Assembly: GCF_024158145.1 (NCBI RefSeq)
Contig: NZ_JAMYXM010000001.1
Location: 372,001-436,000, forward strand
DNA from: Notoacmeibacter sp. MSK16QG-6
GTDB lineage: Bacteria > Pseudomonadota > Alphaproteobacteria > Rhizobiales > Rhizobiaceae
DNA: 64,000 bases
Reading direction: 5' to 3'
Position 1 is the stretch's first letter. Each line of letters opens with the position of its first letter. This document shows, one piece after another, positions 1 through 8,464 of the stretch. A model generated the notes under the pieces. The model saw only the letters and a list, made by a program, of their open reading frames with translations, ran no database searches and was not told the origin of the DNA. The position numbers and the translations under genes were made by a program.

Positions 1-380
1 CGGCGGAGGGACTCGTTTTCTCCCGTCGATCGGATGAGTCCGACCGCCCGCTAAGGGCCGGTTGCCAGTATATTCTGGAAGGGCGTCTGCCTTCCGCGCG
101 TTTCTGGACACTGCATGCGGCGCCGCTCTCATCCGATGCCTCCATTGCCGACGAGGACCGGCGCGTCGCGCTTCATTCACGGGCATTGCTGCGGCAGCCG
201 GACGGCTCGATCCGTATCGCTATCGGCCCGACTATTCGACCGGGCAACTGGCTGCCCGTCGCCGGTAACGGACCGTTCCGGCTCATCCTTTCGCTCTACG
301 ATACACCGCTTGGTAGCGGCACATCGATCTCTCCGCTCGGCATGCCCACTGTAACGCCGGAAGAGTCGTGTAATGCGTAG
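1..380 (+). CDS. DUF1214 domain protein, C-terminal part (5' end outside window)
   Basis: The reading frame is open from the window edge (first full codon at base 3) to TAG at 378-380, giving about 125 residues of a protein that begins upstream. The C-terminal motif GNWLPVAGNGPFRLIL followed by LYDTP is the typical ending of DUF1214 proteins. The molecular role of the family is not firmly established. The stop overlaps the next start (ATG at 373) by 8 bases, so the two genes are probably translationally coupled, and DUF1214/DUF1254 pairing is common in rhizobial genomes. Identification rests on the C-terminal motif and the partner gene. Confidence 0.75.
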   Translation, partial: AEGLVFSRRSDESDRPLRAGCQYILEGRLPSARFWTLHAAPLSSDASIADEDRRVALHSRALLRQPDGSIRIAIGPTIRPGNWLPVAGNGPFRLILSLYDTPLGSGTSISPLGMPTVTPEESCNA

Positions 381-903
381 ACTGTCGCTTGCGCTCATGA
401 TTGGCCTTGTCGGGGCCGGGCTCGTCCACATTGCGGTGGTTTTTCTACTGCCGACGGCCGCGCCAGCCAGCGCCTGGAGCCGGATATACGATATCACGGA
501 GCCGTTTCAGCTACGCCGTCTCGACGATACGGACATCATCTACGATGCCGACCCCCTTTTCACTGTCGCTGCCTGCCGTTTCGATCTGACACGTGGGCCT
601 CTTCGCATCCGGGCTTCCGGCAATGTGCCGTTCTGGTCGGTGGCGATAATGGATTCGCGCGGACGCACCTCGTGGTCCATCAACGATCGCAACGGGACCG
701 ATGACGATCTGGATCTCATGGTGGTCACGCGTTTGCAGGAAATCGAAATCAAGCGGGAAATGCCGCCGGGACTGGCAAGCACCGCCTTCGCGCTCTTCAA
801 CAATGATGAAGGCATCGCGGTGCTAAGAATTTTCCACCCTGACGACAGCTACGAACCGGTCAGCGACAGCTTTCTGGATTCCGTCAGTTGCGAACCGTTC
901 TGA
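373..903 (+). CDS. DUF1254 domain membrane-anchored protein
   Basis: 176 residues. Residues 1-30 form one hydrophobic segment (LALMIGLVGAGLVHIAVVFLL), so the protein is probably anchored in the inner membrane with the rest in the periplasm. The remainder matches the short form of DUF1254 (features such as a DxLFTVAACRFDL stretch, PFWSVAIMDSRG and SINDRNG). It overlaps the DUF1214 gene upstream by 8 bases and likely forms a two-gene operon with it. No catalytic residues can be assigned and the family has no settled function. Confidence 0.75.
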   Translation: MRRLSLALMIGLVGAGLVHIAVVFLLPTAAPASAWSRIYDITEPFQLRRLDDTDIIYDADPLFTVAACRFDLTRGPLRIRASGNVPFWSVAIMDSRGRTSWSINDRNGTDDDLDLMVVTRLQEIEIKREMPPGLASTAFALFNNDEGIAVLRIFHPDDSYEPVSDSFLDSVSCEPF

Positions 904-937
904 CGCGCGGCATCCGTCCCGGAATCGACGCGGTAGC

Positions 938-1120
938 TTAGGCGCGACGACGTTTGCCTTTGCCGACCCGGCGGCCTTCGCCCCGGCCCGACCGATCTGG
1001 TATCTCTTCGTAGCGAATGCCGTCGAAAAGCAGAATCGTACACTGCCCGTCTAAGCGCTTTCGGGACGGCTGCCGGTCCCTCTTCTCAATGAATGCAGCC
1101 ATCGGAATTATCGTTGCCAT
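938..1120 (-). CDS. small conserved-looking protein (60 aa), function unknown
   Basis: 60 residues, very basic C-terminus (GEGRRVGKGKRRRA) and a central CTILLFDGIRYE segment that resembles a motif I associate with small uncharacterised rhizobial proteins. A GGAGA Shine-Dalgarno sequence sits about 7 bases upstream of the ATG at 1118-1120, which supports translation. It lies alone between the convergent end of the DUF1254 gene and the divergent start of the DUF2336 gene. No domain or function can be named. It could still be a chance ORF, but ribosome-binding site, composition and position favour a real gene. Confidence 0.55.
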   Translation of the reverse strand: MATIIPMAAFIEKRDRQPSRKRLDGQCTILLFDGIRYEEIPDRSGRGEGRRVGKGKRRRA

Positions 1121-1261
1121 CCGGCTTCTCCGTGGTCTTCACATCCTCGTACCCGAAGAAAGAATGACTGCTTGTCGGTTAACGAGGCGCTAACGGATTA
1201 CCAACGATTTACCAATAGGCTGGTGTGCAGTAACAAAACCGTTCTCTTTTAAAGGTGTACC

Positions 1262-2320
1262 GTGCCGCATACCGCCCTTCGCAAGCGCCTAGTTTCCGAC
1301 CGTAACAGCGAAGCGCGCATCGACGAACTTTTTCGCCAGGCGGTTGGCACCTTCGCGGCATTGTCGCGCCCGTCCGGCCATGAAATCCGGCAACTCGAGA
1401 CGCTGGCGCTAGCGCTTTATGAACGAACGGGAACGGAGGCTCGCCGCTATGCGGCGGCCGTGCTGTCTGAGCGATCACGGGTTCCGCGCGGGCTGTTACT
1501 GAAATTAGCGCTGGAGCCGGTTTCGATTTCCGCACCGCTCCTCTCGCGGACCCATGCTCTTTCGACCCGAGACTGGCTTCACATCATCAAGCAAACGGAT
1601 ATCGAACACGGCCGCGTCATTGCGCGCCGTTCCGATCTGCCGACCGCCGTACGCGCCATTCTTACCCATCTCCAACGCAAACAGGGCGTTTCGAGTGCAG
1701 AACAAACGTCGCCGAAATCGCCCGAGTCCCTCACTCCATCGCATATCGAAAAAGGCAGCGCCCCGCCGACGAGCTTGAAGGAGGTGCAGTTGCAATTGCG
1801 GGCCGCCATGGCGGGCAACGATGTCGGACAGTCGGCGACTGCGGCCATAACCCGCAAGAAGCCCTCCACCCGTCTTGCCCGCCTACGCGCGAGTGCGCTT
1901 TCTGGTGATATCGAGTTGTTCGGGACAGCCTTGGCCGATGCGCTCGGAATAAAATATGCGGTCGCTCACGACATCATTCATTCAAAGGGCACCCAGGATC
2001 TCGTCATGGCGCTCCGCGCGCTAAGCATTCCTTCTGCCGAAGCCCATCTGATCGTGCGGGCGGCGCGGCCAGACACCCTTTCGACAACCGCAAGCATTCG
2101 CCTCTTTATCGAACGCTTCGACGCGCTCTCTGCAGTGCAGGCCGATGACCGGCTGCGCGATTGGCGCGTGCAGTCGTCATGGATTTCGACATATTCGTCG
2201 ACGCCGGAAAATCCCATAAAATCTTCTACCGACGACGCATGGGATATGCGGAAAGCTATCGACTTCGACGAATTGGAAGGAGGCAACGACGCCTATCCAT
2301 CCCTACGGGCAGTCGGCTAA
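1262..2320 (+). CDS. DUF2336 domain protein
   Basis: 352 residues, soluble, no signal peptide. The N-terminal two thirds carry the DUF2336 pattern (LFRQAVGTFAALS, ALYERTGTEARRYAAAVLSERSRVP with PLLSRTHALS), a family of mostly helical alphaproteobacterial proteins of unknown role. The start is GTG at 1262, preceded by AAAGGTG with 5 bases of spacing. No better in-frame ATG exists near the conserved N-terminus. The stop interlocks tail to tail with that of the DUF1491 gene (bases 2317-2320 shared). Confidence 0.75.
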   Translation: MPHTALRKRLVSDRNSEARIDELFRQAVGTFAALSRPSGHEIRQLETLALALYERTGTEARRYAAAVLSERSRVPRGLLLKLALEPVSISAPLLSRTHALSTRDWLHIIKQTDIEHGRVIARRSDLPTAVRAILTHLQRKQGVSSAEQTSPKSPESLTPSHIEKGSAPPTSLKEVQLQLRAAMAGNDVGQSATAAITRKKPSTRLARLRASALSGDIELFGTALADALGIKYAVAHDIIHSKGTQDLVMALRALSIPSAEAHLIVRAARPDTLSTTASIRLFIERFDALSAVQADDRLRDWRVQSSWISTYSSTPENPIKSSTDDAWDMRKAIDFDELEGGNDAYPSLRAVG

Positions 2321-2691
2321 GAAGCCGACCCGTCCGCGTCTTCAGCTTCAACAATGACAAGGTCGTCTATTGGCGGACCGCCCTCCAGTTCGACTAACCA
2401 GAGATCCGGATCGAAGCGGCGCTCCTTTTCGATCCGTAGCTCGATCGCTTCGTCGAATGAAGTCTCGATCTCGACGAGACGGCGAAACCGGCGATCGTGT
2501 GGCCTGTCTTCCTCATAGGACGTCTGCGGAGCCGGTCCATAAAGAGCCTGGCCGTCGTGCCCTGCACGCACCAGCACAAAGATCGCGCCCGCCTCTTCCG
2601 CACCCTTCTTTAGCACCGCTGCGAAACCACCCTCCGCAAAAACACGGCGGGTGATGGCAGCCACGACAAGAGCGCTGGTCAGGCGTGTCAC
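2317..2691 (-). CDS. DUF1491 family protein
   Basis: 124 residues, cytoplasmic. It matches DUF1491 in length and in segments such as ALVVAAITRRVFAEGG, GAIFVLVRAGHDG and ERRFDPDLWLVELE. The acidic C-terminus is Asp/Glu/Ala rich. The gene lies 25 bases downstream of the peptidoglycan-binding gene and follows the sensor kinase on the same strand, so the three may be one transcript. The biochemical role of DUF1491 is unknown. Confidence 0.8.
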   Translation of the reverse strand: MTRLTSALVVAAITRRVFAEGGFAAVLKKGAEEAGAIFVLVRAGHDGQALYGPAPQTSYEEDRPHDRRFRRLVEIETSFDEAIELRIEKERRFDPDLWLVELEGGPPIDDLVIVEAEDADGSAS

Positions 2692-2716
2692 TCGTAAAGC
2701 ATCCGATTAATAAAGT

Positions 2717-3451
2717 TCAGCGCAGAAAACCGCGTTTTTTCAAGCGGCCGCGAGTTGCTTCGTCGGGCTGTCCCGATTCCGCGAGTCCTTCGATCCTCTG
2801 GAAAGTCGCAAGCGCTTCGGATGTCTGGTTTCCCATAACTCCGTCAACGGTCAGTTCGTGAAAGCCGAAATTGACGAGCGCCTGCTGAATCGCGTGAACA
2901 TCCTCATCCCCGATACTACCGGTGGCCAAGGCGTCATCAGTCTCATCGCCCCCGTAAAATCCGGGAGCCGGTTTCGGCAGAGGCGGCGCAGACCTTGCCA
3001 TCTGGCCCGTCGCGGGATCGATCAAGCTTCGGCGCATGGCGTTATCGATCTGACCGGTCTGCGGCAATCCGAGAATTTCCTGATAGCGGCGGATCGCCGC
3101 GCTGGTGCGCGGCCCCTCCAATCCATCGATCAAACCCTCGTACAGGTTGAGGTCCGTCAGAACCGACTGAATGCGCGCCAGTTCCGGGTCGCCAACACTG
3201 CGATCGCCCGCGGCTGGATCGGTACGTCCTTGCCCGCCCACTGCTGAAGGTGCCTTGGCCAGAGCAGGAGCCGTTGACGCGGGAGGGCTAAGCGTCCGGA
3301 AAAATGGCGAGGGGTGGCGGCCAGTCTGCTCCAGACTATTACCCGTGACGATAATGCCAACCGCACCGACGGCAAGGCTCATCGCGACAAGAAGAGGATT
3401 TGCCATGAAGAAGGCAGCGCCGTAACGCCCCGCGCGGCTCAAAAAACGCAT
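2717..3451 (-). CDS. membrane-anchored protein with two peptidoglycan-binding domains
   Basis: 244 residues from the chosen ATG at 3449-3451. An upstream ATG at 3526 would add 25 poorly conserved residues and overlap the kinase by 53 bases. Residues about 14-36 are one transmembrane segment (FFMANPLLVAMSLAVGAVGI). A Pro/Ala-rich linker follows, then two PG_binding_1 repeats: the first around ELARIQSVLTDLNLYEGLIDG, the second around DVHAIQQALVNFGF and TVDGVMG, the usual three-helix substrate-binding fold. It most likely sits in the inner membrane with the repeats in the periplasm. It begins 22 bases after the kinase stop, so kinase signalling and cell-wall sensing may be connected. Confidence 0.8.
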   Translation of the reverse strand: MRFLSRAGRYGAAFFMANPLLVAMSLAVGAVGIIVTGNSLEQTGRHPSPFFRTLSPPASTAPALAKAPSAVGGQGRTDPAAGDRSVGDPELARIQSVLTDLNLYEGLIDGLEGPRTSAAIRRYQEILGLPQTGQIDNAMRRSLIDPATGQMARSAPPLPKPAPGFYGGDETDDALATGSIGDEDVHAIQQALVNFGFHELTVDGVMGNQTSEALATFQRIEGLAESGQPDEATRGRLKKRGFLR

Positions 3452-3473
3452 CGTCCGTCCTGATCTCCCATAC

Positions 3474-5261
3474 TCATGCCGTTCGGCGCTGTTGAATATC
3501 ACGGTTCGGTTCGATGAGACTTTCATTGGCTCCGGTCTGTGTTGGCATGTTTATGGCCTCGGACGCACCGAGATTTGGTATGGTGACGATGACTTCCGTA
3601 CCTTCGCCGAGACGGCTTTCGATCCGCACATGGCCGCCCTGCAATTCGGCGAGGCCGTGAACGAGGGACAGGCCGAGGCCAGCGCCGTCATGCTGGCGTG
3701 CGAGGCCGTTATCTCCCAGCTGAATGAAGGGCTTGCCGAGCCTCGGCAGGTCGTCCTCTGCAATGCCGACGCCCGTGTCGCGGACGGCGATAGAGAAATT
3801 CCTGCCATCGTCCCGCATAGCCACCTCGACCTTACCACCAGCCGGCGTGAATTTGACGGCATTGGACAGCAGGTTGATGAGAATCTGCTGAACAGAGCGG
3901 CGGTCGGCGTTTACCGGCCGCAAATTCTCGCAGTCGAGTCGGCTGACAGAGACGTTTTCGATTTCACCCTGTTGGGCGGCAATCGAGAGCGGCATATCGA
4001 GCGCCTCAGCCGGGTCGAAAAGTTCACGCTGAATGGTGTAAGCGCCAGCCTCCATTTTTGAGAGGTCGAGAATCGCGTTCACGACCTTTAAGAGGTGCCC
4101 GCCCGATGCGGAGATCAATTCCGCATATTCGCGATGCCTCTCCAGACTGTGATCGGGCATTGCGTCGCTGCATATCATATCGGCAAAGCCGATAATGGCG
4201 TTGAGCGGCGTACGCATTTCATGGCTAACCGTTGCCAGAAAATGGTTGCGAGCACTTGCGAGGGCGCCCGCCTCTTCGCGTAGCTTATCCAATTCGCATT
4301 GACGCGCCGCTGCTTCCGAATCGATCGCCAGCATTCCGACCAGCCGCCCGTCGCGCTCCGACGAAAGACGTGCCGACAGATCGGCGAACGCCACTTCGCC
4401 TTCATATGCGAGCCGCATGCGCATGATGGCTTGCGCTTCCTTGCCTTCCCGTGCATCGGCGACAGCATTCAACCACCCTACCCGGTCGCCAACATGGATG
4501 CGCTCGAAGAAAGACGACCCAAGGAGATGCGCAACTTCCACGCCCAGCAGGCTTTCGAGCCTGTCGCTCGCGGCAAGCAGGTCGCCATCCGGCGCAAAAA
4601 TCGCGATTGCTCCAGGCAGATCGTTCGCCAAGGGATGAGTCAAAAGCGCGTTGTCGTCCGCGGCAGTCTCCATATCGTCGCGGGCCGGTTGCTTCATACG
4701 CAGAAGCAAACTGCCGATCCACAAAACAAGCGCGACCGATGCAGCAACATTCCATAAGGTCGGGCTCGTAGCGCTCCATCCGGTCAGGAGCACGCCGATG
4801 GCAGTGCCGGCGGCCAAGGTGGTGGCAAATCCAGTCAGCAATGGCCGGCGCAGCGCCCACCATCCTTCCACCACTGGGACCGCCATGATCAGAAAGGCGA
4901 TGCCGGTTGCGTTGCCATCCTTCACCAGCGTCAGGGCGGCAAAGCCGAGCGCGAAGACACCGGTCAGAATTGCGCAAAGCGTCTCGCGGCCACTGGCGGA
5001 GAGCATTGCAGACAGCACGCACCCAGCTGCGCCAGCCAGAAACGGAAAAGCTAAGTAGGATGGATCCGAAGCCGAAAGCGGCATGGACAAAACGATAAGA
5101 AGAATGGTGACAGAAAGAATCGAGCCGAAAAGCCGGGCCTGACGTTGCCGACGGACAGGTTCCGTCACATCGCGGTTGACGAAGCGGTCGAACGCCGCCG
5201 CGATGCGGCTCCGCCAATCGTCGCTTGCATTTTCAACAGACAGAACCAAGACGCAACCCAA
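3474..5261 (-). CDS. membrane sensor histidine kinase, DivJ/PleC-like
   Basis: 595 residues. About six hydrophobic segments occupy residues 45-190. A PAS-like region follows (around GDLLAASDRLESLLGVEV). The HisKA domain has the phospho-acceptor motif TVSHEMRTPLNAIIGFADM at roughly residue 350, then a HATPase_c domain with N box (ILINLLSNAVKFT), G1 (VRDTGVGI) and G2 (GAGLGLSLVHGLAELQGG). There is no receiver domain, so an external response regulator is expected. The HisKA sequence and the following peptidoglycan-binding/DUF1491 genes resemble the DivJ/PleC group that controls DivK in alphaproteobacteria. Which member it is cannot be decided here. It is transcribed away from the SufE gene. Confidence 0.85.
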   Translation of the reverse strand: MGCVLVLSVENASDDWRSRIAAAFDRFVNRDVTEPVRRQRQARLFGSILSVTILLIVLSMPLSASDPSYLAFPFLAGAAGCVLSAMLSASGRETLCAILTGVFALGFAALTLVKDGNATGIAFLIMAVPVVEGWWALRRPLLTGFATTLAAGTAIGVLLTGWSATSPTLWNVAASVALVLWIGSLLLRMKQPARDDMETAADDNALLTHPLANDLPGAIAIFAPDGDLLAASDRLESLLGVEVAHLLGSSFFERIHVGDRVGWLNAVADAREGKEAQAIMRMRLAYEGEVAFADLSARLSSERDGRLVGMLAIDSEAAARQCELDKLREEAGALASARNHFLATVSHEMRTPLNAIIGFADMICSDAMPDHSLERHREYAELISASGGHLLKVVNAILDLSKMEAGAYTIQRELFDPAEALDMPLSIAAQQGEIENVSVSRLDCENLRPVNADRRSVQQILINLLSNAVKFTPAGGKVEVAMRDDGRNFSIAVRDTGVGIAEDDLPRLGKPFIQLGDNGLARQHDGAGLGLSLVHGLAELQGGHVRIESRLGEGTEVIVTIPNLGASEAINMPTQTGANESLIEPNRDIQQRRTA

Positions 5262-5658
5262 TCACCAACACCAGCAAGGCCGACTTCGAAACGGTCGTCA
5301 TGAGCCGCTGGAAACTTCTTCCACAATGGCCGTGGCGTTTTAAGGAAAGGTTCGTTTCGCATCCTTGATAGCCGATGGACTCTGATATCGCTTACCAATC
5401 ATCCGAACCGCGGCATGGCCACGGCATATCGTCTCTTGAAAAAGCCTTTTCTTTCAACATTGTACAGGGCTAACAAATAGCGTTAACCCTTCGCTCACCA
5501 CGATCAACGACAGCGTCGTATCGGCATGGCCGCGCCATGGACAACACATGGCGGCGAAGTCGCGCTTCGCTATTCGCGATTCTTCTTCGCAAAGGCTAAT
5601 GATAAATTCGTCGACTTAGAGCGATGACGGCTGGCTTCTTATTGCCTATATCCCGGCC
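5262..5658. other. divergent intergenic region between kinase and SufE genes
   Basis: 397 bases with no convincing gene. It must contain the promoters of both flanking genes. The only structure I see is an inverted repeat CATGGC-CGC-GCCATG at 5525-5539. GANTC sites occur at 5378 and 5578. No clear -35/-10 pair can be assigned. Confidence 0.5.
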
Positions 5659-6090
5659 ATGGACACCGCACCCGATTTCGCTTCGATCAAAGAGGACTTC
5701 GCTTACCTGGACGACTGGGAGGACCGCTACCGATATGTCATCGATCTCGGTCGCGATCTGCCGGACTTCCCAGATGAGTGGCGAACGGATGCCCACCGTG
5801 TGAAAGGCTGCGTCTCACAGGTTTGGCTGCATACAGACGAAGTCGAAACACCCGAAGGGCGCGTTCTTCACTTTCGAGGCGATTCGGACGCTCATATCGT
5901 CCGGGGCCTCGTCGCGATTATACTGGCGATCTTCTCTGGCAAGACACCCGAGGTCATTCTTCAGACAGATGCCGCTTCGATGCTCGACAAATTGGGACTG
6001 GCCGACAATATCTCTCCGCAGCGCGCCAATGGGATTCGCGCCATGATCGAGCGGATCAGGATGGAAGCGTCGTCCGTTCAGGACGCCTGA
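5659..6090 (+). CDS. SufE family Fe-S cluster assembly sulfur acceptor
   Basis: 143 residues, cytoplasmic. SufE proteins take persulfide sulfur from the cysteine desulfurase SufS and pass it to the SufBCD scaffold. The signature VKGCVSQVWL contains the sulfur-accepting cysteine (about residue 54). The N-terminal DFASIKEDFAYLDDWEDRYRYVIDLGR and the C-terminal SPQRANGIRAMIERI match the family. No other suf genes are nearby, as is common for rhizobial sufE. Confidence 0.93.
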   Translation: MDTAPDFASIKEDFAYLDDWEDRYRYVIDLGRDLPDFPDEWRTDAHRVKGCVSQVWLHTDEVETPEGRVLHFRGDSDAHIVRGLVAIILAIFSGKTPEVILQTDAASMLDKLGLADNISPQRANGIRAMIERIRMEASSVQDA

Positions 6091-6101
6091 ATTCTGGAGC
6101 G

Positions 6102-6524
6102 TCAAATAAAGATTTCGCCACGGTCGATCCGCAATGTGTAGGCCACCGTACGCTCCACGGCATCCATGAGCGCATCGAAATCGGCATCGTCTCGTAAGTC
6201 TTCCACTCTGTGACATGCGTGGGTCGCAGTGGTTCGGTCCCGACCGAAAACCATACCGACCTCCGTCAGCGTCAATTGTAGCGTCACATGGCAGACATAC
6301 ATCGCCACATGCCGTACGCGGCCCACCTCCATGCCACAACGGGTCGGCTTGCGGATATCACGACCATCGACGGCGAAAATCGCAGCGATCAGGTCGATAG
6401 CGGCGTCGCCCTGCTGCATCGCCCATGCCTTCCGATCGCTCGGATGACACCGGATTCCGCGACCGCGAACCCTCTCTACGATCTGCTCGTCGATCTGGTG
6501 CAAACGAAGCTGCGCAACGGTCAT
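6102..6524 (-). CDS. DnaA domain IV-like DNA-binding protein
   Basis: 140 residues. The C-terminal half matches the DNA-binding domain IV of DnaA: LTLTEVGMVFGRDRTTATHACHRVEDL aligns with the basic loop and helix-turn-helix signature that contacts DnaA boxes. The AAA+ ATPase domain (Walker A/B, sensors) is completely absent, so it cannot act as an initiator. The ATG is preceded by AGAGGAG. Placed between sufE (convergent) and mucR, an arrangement I recall from rhizobia. A role in competing for or modulating DnaA-box occupancy, or as a plain transcription factor, is inference. Confidence 0.8.
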   Translation of the reverse strand: MTVAQLRLHQIDEQIVERVRGRGIRCHPSDRKAWAMQQGDAAIDLIAAIFAVDGRDIRKPTRCGMEVGRVRHVAMYVCHVTLQLTLTEVGMVFGRDRTTATHACHRVEDLRDDADFDALMDAVERTVAYTLRIDRGEIFI

Positions 6525-6633
6525 GAAAACACTCCTCTGAGGAATGTTTTCTTATATCAACTCGCGGAACAGAGTGGAACAAAAAAAGAACATTTAATGA
6601 CAGATCGATCACGGAGCCCTCGGCTCCAAACGC

Positions 6634-6656
6634 AAAAAGGGCTGCCGAAGCAGCCC
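6634..6656 (-). terminator. intrinsic terminator of mucR
   Basis: Read on the minus strand: GGGCTGC, tetraloop TTCG, GCAGCCC, then TTTTT. The stem is 7 perfect base pairs and the loop is the extra-stable UUCG. It lies about 28 bases after the mucR stop codon. Confidence 0.88.
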
Positions 6657-6683
6657 CTTAAATCAACAAACCATCGTCACGGA

Positions 6684-7109
6684 CTAAGACTTGGCTTTGC
6701 GGCCCAATCCGGTTTTCTTCGCGAGCTTGGAACGTGCGGCCGAATAGTTAGGTGCGACCATCGGATAATCGGCCGGCAGGCCCCATTTCTCGCGATACTG
6801 TTCCGGCGTCATATTGTAATGGGCCGAAAGATGACGCTTCAGGGACTTGAACTTCTTTCCGTCTTCAAGACAAACGATGTAATCGTCGCTGACCGAGCGC
6901 TTGGGATTGACTGCCGGCTTGGGCTTTTCGGTTTCTGCCACGGCCTGACCCGTTCCACGAATACGGCTAAACGCATTGTGAATTTCAGATATCAGGCTCG
7001 GAAGATCAGTTGCGGGAACCGGATTGTTACCAACGTAAGCGGTCACAACTTCTGCGGTCAAATCAATGAGCTGAGCATCCTGAGCGTTTTTGTTTTCGGA
7101 CAATTCCAT
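6684..7109 (-). CDS. mucR: MucR/Ros family transcriptional regulator
   Basis: 141 residues. MucR/Ros proteins bind AT-rich DNA through a prokaryotic zinc-finger domain, repress their own gene and control exopolysaccharide, motility and cell-cycle genes in rhizobia and relatives. The C-terminal half holds the family core CLEDGKKFKSLKRHLSAHY and YREKWGLPADYPMVAPNYSA. The usual second ligand Cys of Ros (C-x2-C) is Asp here (C-x2-D), as in many MucR proteins, so zinc binding by Cys-Asp-His-His is possible. A strong terminator follows the gene. Confidence 0.93.
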   Translation of the reverse strand: MELSENKNAQDAQLIDLTAEVVTAYVGNNPVPATDLPSLISEIHNAFSRIRGTGQAVAETEKPKPAVNPKRSVSDDYIVCLEDGKKFKSLKRHLSAHYNMTPEQYREKWGLPADYPMVAPNYSAARSKLAKKTGLGRKAKS

Positions 7110-7299
7110 AACAGTGCCTCAATAAGTTTTGTTCTTGGGAATAAACCTTGGTCGGTCTTGGCAGCGCATGTCACATGCAGGCTGCGAGATGTCAAGCTAT
7201 ATGTATAAGAATAAATTCTTCGTAACAAGTACTCGCGTCCTGTTACGTTAATTAACTCGGAAGTTATCGTCGAAACGAAATCTGCACCTTACGAAAAGT
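7110..7299 (-). promoter_or_regulatory. mucR upstream region with hairpin and AT-rich tract
   Basis: The 190 bases upstream of mucR contain no gene. Bases 7161-7185 form an inverted repeat: GCAGC-GCATGT, one C, ACATGC-AG-GCTGC, a stem with a two-base bulge. Bases about 7195-7260 are notably AT-rich (runs such as TATATGTATAAGAATAAATTC) in an otherwise GC-rich region, as expected for a MucR autoregulatory site. Exact promoter boxes cannot be assigned. Confidence 0.5.
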
Positions 7300-7662
7300 T
7301 CAATAAACCGAGTTGCTTTTCCCGCTGGATTCTTCGGCTTTTTTCTCATCTGCGAGCGATTTCGACCAAAGAGGGTAGCCCATATCATGTGCGGCTTTGG
7401 CCAGAAGATGGGCGGAGATCGGCGCGGTTAGGAGAAAAAATACAACGCCCGCGATAGCTCTCGTCGAGTCGCCAAGATCAGCCGAATGGATTGCCATCGC
7501 AATCAAAGCAAAACCAGAGCCGACCGTCCCGGCCTTAGAGGCTGAATGCATGCGGGTGTAGAGGTCCGGCAGCCGCAACAAGCCAATCGACGCAGCCAGC
7601 GAAAACAGCGCCCCTGCAAGAAGAAGCAGGCCGACCACAATATTGAGCAGAGCGTCAATCAC
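7300..7662 (-). CDS. mrpG: Mrp-type Na+(K+)/H+ antiporter subunit G
   Basis: 120 residues with three predicted membrane helices. It matches the MnhG/PhaG family ([26 protein letters not shown] is the family signature). It is the last gene of the mrpABCDEFG operon and starts inside the end of mrpF (4-base overlap). Subunit G is required for assembly of the hetero-oligomeric antiporter, which exports Na+ or K+ against protons and serves pH and salt homeostasis. The C-terminal tail after the last helix is charged and cytoplasmic. Confidence 0.93.
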   Translation of the reverse strand: MIDALLNIVVGLLLLAGALFSLAASIGLLRLPDLYTRMHSASKAGTVGSGFALIAMAIHSADLGDSTRAIAGVVFFLLTAPISAHLLAKAAHDMGYPLWSKSLADEKKAEESSGKSNSVY

Positions 7663-7991
7663 GACGCGCCCTCCTGAGGTTGTTCCTCTGCGTTATCGTC
7701 ATCGCCAACATGGCCACGCATCATGATAAACCTGGCGAATGCGACAGTCGCCAGAAATCCGACAAGCCCCAGCGCGATCGCGATGTCGATATAGAGTGTA
7801 AATCCCGACCGGATACCGATGACGGCGATGAAACCGATTACGATGGAGACCAACATATCCAGCGACAGGATTCTATCCGGCAAGGTCGGCCCCAGAATAA
7901 CGCGCAACACCGTCAACAGAAACGAGGCGCTAAGCAGATAAAGGGCAATTAGTTCTGCCCGATCGAGAAAAACTGCACCGAACTCTGTCAT
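7659..7991 (-). CDS. mrpF: Mrp-type antiporter subunit F
   Basis: 110 residues, three membrane helices, matching MnhF/PhaF ([18 protein letters not shown] is the conserved loop). The start is the ATG at 7989-7991, overlapping the mrpE stop as ATGA. The longer frame up to 8249 is a read-through into mrpE and is not part of the protein. The C-terminus ([15 protein letters not shown]) is acidic. Confidence 0.93.
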   Translation of the reverse strand: MTEFGAVFLDRAELIALYLLSASFLLTVLRVILGPTLPDRILSLDMLVSIVIGFIAVIGIRSGFTLYIDIAIALGLVGFLATVAFARFIMMRGHVGDDDNAEEQPQEGAS

Positions 7992-8461
7992 TCGAAGGCC
8001 TCCATGATCCGCCGTTCGAACATGCGCGCGATATCCTGCTTGGCCGCTTCCGGGTCGGAACAGTCCAGTGCGTGCACCCACAAGGTGCTGTGATCCTCCG
8101 CTACATCGACGGACAAGGTGCCGGGCGTCAGGGTTATCATATTGGCTAAAAGCGTGATCTGCATGTCGCCACGCACCCGTAACGGGTATGCGAAGATGCC
8201 GGGCTGCACATTCATCTTGGGGGTGAGGACAAGTATTGCGACGCGCCATGCGCTGAAGATCAACTCCCGCAGGAAGATCAGCACGAGAATGCTGATCCGC
8301 CAGAGGCGTCGAAAATAGCCAAGAGAACCGACCTGCTCACGGATGAAATACATGCCGAGGGCGCCGAGAACAAAGCCGAAGATAAGGTTTGGCAGGGTGA
8401 ACGACCCTGTCACCGCGGCCCACGCCAAGGCTAGCAGAATGTTCATGAGCTGCAGGTTCAT
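7988..8461 (-). CDS. mrpE: Mrp-type antiporter subunit E
   Basis: 157 residues. Matches MnhE/PhaE: two N-terminal membrane helices, then a cytoplasmic domain with the signature [15 protein letters not shown] and a C-terminal helix ([12 protein letters not shown]). It starts 3 bases after mrpD and overlaps mrpF by 4 bases, indicating tight translational coupling in the operon. Confidence 0.93.
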   Translation of the reverse strand: MNLQLMNILLALAWAAVTGSFTLPNLIFGFVLGALGMYFIREQVGSLGYFRRLWRISILVLIFLRELIFSAWRVAILVLTPKMNVQPGIFAYPLRVRGDMQITLLANMITLTPGTLSVDVAEDHSTLWVHALDCSDPEAAKQDIARMFERRIMEAFE

Positions 8462-8464
8462 GCG

